Assembly: GCA_934654805.1 (NCBI GenBank)
Contig: CAKUGW010000122.1
Span: forward strand, 1-9,084
Length of the DNA stretch: 9,084 nt
Origin: an uncultured Kiritimatiellota bacterium
GTDB lineage: Bacteria; Verrucomicrobiota; Kiritimatiellia; RFP12; UBA1067
Direction of reading: 5' to 3'
Part shown: piece after piece, positions 6,142 through 9,084 of the stretch
Layout: each line of letters begins with the position of its first letter
How positions within the stretch are numbered: the first letter of the stretch is position 1
Notes under the pieces: model-generated
Databases searched by the model: none
Seen by the model: only the letters and a program-made list of their open reading frames with translations
Told to the model about the DNA's origin: nothing
Position numbers and translations under genes: made by a program

Positions 6142-6803
6142 CACAGGCCCGCGCGCACGACGCGGACGAGGTCGCCGGGCGTGCGGCAGACCGCATCCGC
6201 CTGCGCCAGCTCTTCCGGGCGTCCATAGCCCCACGCGACGCCGACCGAGCGGACGCCGTTCGCCGCCGCCGCCTCGAAGTCGTTCGCCGTGTCGCCGACG
6301 AGCGCGCAGTCCGCCGGGGTGGCCCCGTAGGCGGCAAGGACACGCTTCAGCAGCTCAGGCTTGCGCACCTTCGGCGGCGTCATGTCGCCCGCGAAGATGC
6401 CGTCGAAGACGCAATCCCAGCCGAAATGCCGCGCCATCGCCGTCGCGCCGACATATCGCTTGTTCGTGACGATGGCGACCGTGCAGCCCGCGTCCTTCAG
6501 GCGGCGCACCGCCTCCAGCGCGCCCGGATACTCGCACGTCTGCGGAAAGCCGTCACGGTCGTAGTGCCGCGCGAAGCCGTCGCGGATCGCGTCAGCCAGC
6601 TCCGGCGTGAAGCGGTCGGGGAAGAGCAGCCGCGTCATCTCGTCGATCGGCGGCCCCGCGACGAACTTCGCGTCGAAGTCGGGACACGACAGGCCGAGGT
6701 CGGCGAGCGCCGCCTTCCACGCCCCGCGAATGTCGGGATCCGTGTCGGCGAGCGTCCCGTCCAGGTCAAAGAAGACGAACTTTCTCTTTTCTCCGCAATT
6801 CAT
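6141..6803 (-). CDS. HAD-superfamily phosphatase, phosphoglycolate phosphatase (Gph)-like
   Basis: A 220-residue HAD hydrolase with all four catalytic motifs. Motif I is FFDLDGTL with nucleophile D13 and acid D15. Motif II is VTNK with T113, motif III is K148 in RKPELL, and motif IV is GDTANDFEAA with D171 and D175. An alpha-helical cap of about residues 19-92 follows motif I, the C1-cap arrangement of the Gph/PpaX/beta-phosphoglucomutase group. Phosphoglycolate phosphatase is the most likely activity, but HAD substrates cannot be assigned by motif and a pyrophosphatase or sugar-phosphate phosphatase remains possible. ATG 6803 is preferred over GTG 6809 because the predicted transcription start falls on the A of that ATG, so the GTG would not be transcribed. 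No Shine-Dalgarno is possible. It heads a three-gene unit with the small exported protein and the YqiA-like esterase. Confidence 0.88.
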   Translation of the reverse strand: MNCGEKRKFVFFDLDGTLADTDPDIRGAWKAALADLGLSCPDFDAKFVAGPPIDEMTRLLFPDRFTPELADAIRDGFARHYDRDGFPQTCEYPGALEAVRRLKDAGCTVAIVTNKRYVGATAMARHFGWDCVFDGIFAGDMTPPKVRKPELLKRVLAAYGATPADCALVGDTANDFEAAAANGVRSVGVAWGYGRPEELAQADAVCRTPGDLVRVVRAGL

Positions 6804-6809
6804 GCCCAC

Positions 6810-6820
6810 ATTATACCAAA
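6810..6820 (-). promoter_or_regulatory. extended -10 promoter of the HAD phosphatase operon (TTTGGTATAAT)
   Basis: The third exact copy of the 11-mer. TATAAT (6815-6810) is followed by only GTGGGC before the ATG at 6803. With the usual six-base spacing the transcript would start exactly at the A of the ATG, a truly leaderless mRNA. No convincing -35 hexamer is seen; CTGTCT or ACTGTC about 18-19 bp upstream are the best available. The gap between this box and the barrel gene stop (6821-6903) holds no gene and no clear intrinsic terminator. Confidence 0.82.
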
Positions 6821-6903
6821 ACGTTGATGCAGCAGACAGTCCGAAGAGGCCACGAAGCCGGCTGCGCCAGAAAAGTCCACCGCAAAGACCGTCTGCAGGA
6901 CCG

Positions 6904-7857
6904 TCAGAACCGAAAGACGACGCCCGCGCTCACGACGAGGGACGAGAAGTCGGCCTCCGCCCGCAGCCCGCCGGCGGAGGCGTCGCTCGCGTCCACCCAC
7001 TCGTAGCCGACCTGGCCGTAGAGGCCGAGATTGTCCGTGAGCTTCGCCTCCAGCCCGACGTGGCCGCCGAAGCCCAGGAGGCAGTCCGTCCGGGAGGTCG
7101 AAGAGCCGTTCGCGTCGAAGTCGGCCGCCACGAGGTTGAGGATCGCCTCCGCGCCCGCGTAGGCGTCGAGCCAGGAGAGGGCGTGCCACGTCACGTTCGG
7201 CCCGACGTCGATCTGCCAGAGGTCGGCCCGGTAGCGCGTGCGCACGCGGCGGCTGCCCGTACCATGGACGGTCGAGTCGGAATCGACGCGTCCGGGGATG
7301 AACAGGCGGTCGCGGTCGGCGGGCGGCGGCGGCGCGGTCGGGGGCGTGGGCGGGAACGGCGCCTCCAGGAGCGACCGCCCGGACGTGACGACGGTGCGCG
7401 TCGAGCCGGTGTCGAGAAAGCGCGACGACGACGCCTCCATGCCGAAGAACGCGGCCAGGCGCAGCCCGAGCCCGAAGGAAAGCGTCTCGCCGGAAAAGAA
7501 GTCATATGACGCGGCGAGGTTGAACCCCAGCGCGTCCGGGCTGTCCGCGTCCGAGAAGTCGGCACGGCCGGTGCCGGGGACGCGGACGGTCTCCGTGCGC
7601 GTCGCCCCGACCGACCAGAGCGTATCGCCCGGGCTTGCGCCGGGGGAGACGTCCGGCGTTTCCGAGGGGGACGAGAGGTCGTAGGAGTAGTCCGTCGACC
7701 GGCTGCCGGACGTGATGGACGCCGGCGCGGAAACCGAGCCCGACGTCTCTACCTCCACGCGCGAGCGCCATGCCGGGCCCGCCGAGAAGCGCCATCCTTC
7801 CGCCTGCGCCGCTGTCGTCGCCGCAAGCGCCAAACCAAAAGCACACAGAACTCTCAT
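6904..7857 (-). CDS. predicted outer-membrane beta-barrel protein
   Basis: A 317-residue exported protein with no recognised named family. Residues 1-19 (MRVLCAFGLALAATTAAQA) form a classic signal peptide with an AQA cleavage site. The mature part alternates polar and hydrophobic residues in short strands (for example NLAASYDFFSGETLSFGLGLRLAAFFG and DNLGLYGQVGYEWVD) and ends in VVSAGVVFRF. A terminal Phe within an amphipathic last strand is the recognition signature of BAM-inserted outer-membrane proteins. A proline-rich segment (about 166-181) and several Ser/Thr/Asp-rich stretches look like extended loops. The frame is open 24 codons further upstream, but ATG 7857 is chosen for its signal peptide and the GAGGAGGG sequence eight bases before it. 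The longer version would overlap the preceding gene. It lies 16 nt after that surface-protein gene, so co-transcription is likely. A porin, a small OmpA-like barrel or a surface-protein partner are all possible. Confidence 0.78.
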   Translation of the reverse strand: MRVLCAFGLALAATTAAQAEGWRFSAGPAWRSRVEVETSGSVSAPASITSGSRSTDYSYDLSSPSETPDVSPGASPGDTLWSVGATRTETVRVPGTGRADFSDADSPDALGFNLAASYDFFSGETLSFGLGLRLAAFFGMEASSSRFLDTGSTRTVVTSGRSLLEAPFPPTPPTAPPPPADRDRLFIPGRVDSDSTVHGTGSRRVRTRYRADLWQIDVGPNVTWHALSWLDAYAGAEAILNLVAADFDANGSSTSRTDCLLGFGGHVGLEAKLTDNLGLYGQVGYEWVDASDASAGGLRAEADFSSLVVSAGVVFRF

Positions 7858-7864
7858 TTCAACG

Positions 7865-7872
7865 CCCTCCTC
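7865..7872 (-). promoter_or_regulatory. Shine-Dalgarno sequence deciding the beta-barrel start
   Basis: GAGGAGGG on the minus strand, whose GGAGG core is eight bases before ATG 7857. It sits in the 16 nt between the surface-protein stop and the signal-peptide start, and argues against the longer overlapping frame that begins at 7929. Confidence 0.65.
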
Positions 7873-7873
7873 T

Positions 7874-9084
7874 TCACTCGCCAAGGACCACCCGGAAGAA
7901 GCCGCTCGGCTTCTCTTCCGGCAAGACAACCGTCAGCTTCACGACGCCCGCCGATGTCGCGTCTACGGTCGCCGGGACGAGAACCGCCCATGCGCCGGAG
8001 GGCGCGGGCGCGTACTCAAGGCGCATGCGCGCGGGCGCGTCGAACGCCGCCCAGTCGCCGCCTGCGGCGAGCCGGACGTCGAACGTCAACGTCCACATCC
8101 GCCCCGCGCCGGAGATCGCCGTCGCGCGGACCGACTCGACCGCCGGCGTCAGAGCCGCCGGCACGAGGTTGCCCTTCGCGTCCAGCCCGTTGGCCGAGAT
8201 CCAGGCCGGAGCCGCCCGCAGCGTCATCTTGCCGTCTGGCGTGTCGATGCCGACCCGGCGGAAGACGTTGTCCGCGCCAAGCGTCGGCGTGCCCAGCACC
8301 GACACCTCGTCAAGCGCGCGGCAGCTGCCGAACGCGCCCTCGCCCAGATGTGCAACACAGGCGGGGATCACGACGCGCGTCAGGCCCGTCGAGGCGAAGG
8401 CGTAGTCGCCGAGCGCGAGCGTCGCGCTCTCGGACGGCGCGGCGGCACGGCGCGGCGCGGCGAACGCGAGGCCCGTGAGCATCTTTGCGCCGCAGAAGGC
8501 GTAGTCCGCCACGTTCGTGCAGAAGACGCCGAGCGCGACCGCGCCAAAGTCGTCCGTCCCGTTCTGGAACGCGCTCGCGCCGATCTCCGTGACGAGGTAG
8601 CCGTCCACCCGGTCGGGCAGGCCGAAGCGTCCGTTCGCCGGCGCCGCCCCCTTCAGGCCTGTGATCCGCGCCGTCGTCGCATCGATCGCCTCGTAGGCGA
8701 ACGCGGCCTCGCCGCCCCAGTCCGTCTCCCACCGCGCGTAGAGCGTGTGCGGCCCGAGGCGGAGGGGTGCCTCGCCTTCGCGCGCCTGCGGCGCGCCGTT
8801 CGTCACGCCGAGCGTCCAGCCGGCGAGCCTGTAGCCCGCGCGCGTCGCCGACGGGAGCGTGCCGTAGGCCGCGGCGACGGTCTGCGTGACGGCGGTCGCG
8901 CCGCCCGCGAGGTACGGACCCAGTGCGTCGAACGTCGCACGCGTCCCCCGCGTGTCCAGCGTGAACGGCGCCGTCACCGCCGTCGTCCCCGACGGCTGCA
9001 TCTTGATTTCGAGGACGACGTTCGTGAGGTAGGCGTTCGGCAGGTCCGCCGTCGCATGCCAGGCGAGCCGCCCCGTCGAGACCG
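7874..9084 (-). CDS. surface protein with InlB B-type repeat and BspA-like leucine-rich repeats (5' end missing)
   Basis: The C-terminal 402 codons of a larger protein; the frame continues off the right edge, so the ATG at 9001 is internal. Visible residues about 48-118 form an InlB B-type (Listeria-Bacteroides) repeat: ATFDALG, then YGTLPSATRAGYRLAGW and HTLYARW. Residues about 160-264 resemble BspA-type LRR_5 units, with phrases such as YLVTEIGASAF, VADYAFCGAKML and LGEGAFGSCRALDEVSVLG. A final beta-rich domain ends in KPSGFFRVVLGE, close to the FFR-type C-termini I associate with secreted Verrucomicrobiota/Kiritimatiellota proteins. Such proteins are exported and thought to mediate adhesion or surface interactions. 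The signal peptide and any further repeats lie outside the window. The gene probably shares a transcript with the beta-barrel gene 16 nt downstream. Confidence 0.85.
   Translation of the reverse strand, partial: VSTGRLAWHATADLPNAYLTNVVLEIKMQPSGTTAVTAPFTLDTRGTRATFDALGPYLAGGATAVTQTVAAAYGTLPSATRAGYRLAGWTLGVTNGAPQAREGEAPLRLGPHTLYARWETDWGGEAAFAYEAIDATTARITGLKGAAPANGRFGLPDRVDGYLVTEIGASAFQNGTDDFGAVALGVFCTNVADYAFCGAKMLTGLAFAAPRRAAAPSESATLALGDYAFASTGLTRVVIPACVAHLGEGAFGSCRALDEVSVLGTPTLGADNVFRRVGIDTPDGKMTLRAAPAWISANGLDAKGNLVPAALTPAVESVRATAISGAGRMWTLTFDVRLAAGGDWAAFDAPARMRLEYAPAPSGAWAVLVPATVDATSAGVVKLTVVLPEEKPSGFFRVVLGE

Noticed and set aside
2385..6827. A 1480-codon open frame on the plus strand antisense to several genes
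   Set aside because: It crosses several well-identified minus-strand genes and intergenic gaps. Its translation is a low-complexity Arg/Ala/Glu/Val mixture with no recognisable domain. Long antisense frames are expected in GC-rich DNA where stop codons are rare.
6832..6896. GCAGAC/GTCTGC inverted repeat between the beta-barrel and HAD genes as a terminator
   Set aside because: The arms are six bases long and separated by more than 50 nt, with no T-run. This is easily produced by chance.
8999..9001. ATG at 9001 as the start of the surface-protein gene
   Set aside because: The frame remains open to the window edge with plausible coding sequence (visible residues begin VSTGRLAWHATADL). There is no Shine-Dalgarno or signal peptide at this ATG, so it is internal.

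Overview
This 9.1 kb window is gene-dense, high in G+C (about two thirds) and bacterial. All nine recognisable coding regions lie on the minus strand, so transcription runs from high to low coordinates. The lineage cannot be proven from the sequence. A Gram-negative host is indicated by a signal-peptide protein ending in a beta-barrel-like phenylalanine. A large surface protein combines an InlB B-type repeat with BspA-type leucine-rich repeats and has an FFRV-type C-terminus. Together with the high G+C and a rhamnulokinase, this resembles gut or rumen members of the Kiritimatiellota/Verrucomicrobiota. That placement is inference with moderate to low confidence.

Reading in the direction of transcription, there are four blocks. 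(1) 9084-6904: the 3' part of a secreted InlB/BspA-type surface protein, then, 16 nt later, a predicted outer-membrane beta-barrel protein with its own strong Shine-Dalgarno sequence. (2) 6820-5173: an extended -10 promoter, a Gph-like HAD phosphatase, a small exported protein with one QxxDGxW motif, and a YqiA-like alpha/beta hydrolase whose start overlaps the preceding stop (ATGA). A GC-rich stem-loop follows. (3) 5062-2084: a second copy of the promoter, rhamnulokinase (rhaB), an alkaline-phosphatase-superfamily protein with altered metal ligands, and a stand-alone Smr-like protein. (4) 2077-1: a third copy of the promoter, DNA primase (dnaG), a 91 nt spacer with an inverted repeat, and the first codons of a further gene with a strong Shine-Dalgarno sequence. 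In many bacteria the gene after dnaG is rpoD, but only four codons are visible here.

The most striking signal is regulatory. The same 11-mer, TTTGGTATAAT, occurs three times, always on the coding strand and 6-10 nt upstream of the first start codon of a transcription unit. With normal -10 to start-site spacing these mRNAs would begin 0-4 nt before the ATG, so they would be leaderless or nearly so. Several genes inside operons instead carry good Shine-Dalgarno sequences. This suggests two translation-initiation modes divided by operon position, and it fixes the start codons of dnaG, rhaB and the HAD phosphatase. No gene-free stretch exceeds 170 bp. I saw no tRNA, rRNA, CRISPR, insertion sequence or plus-strand gene.
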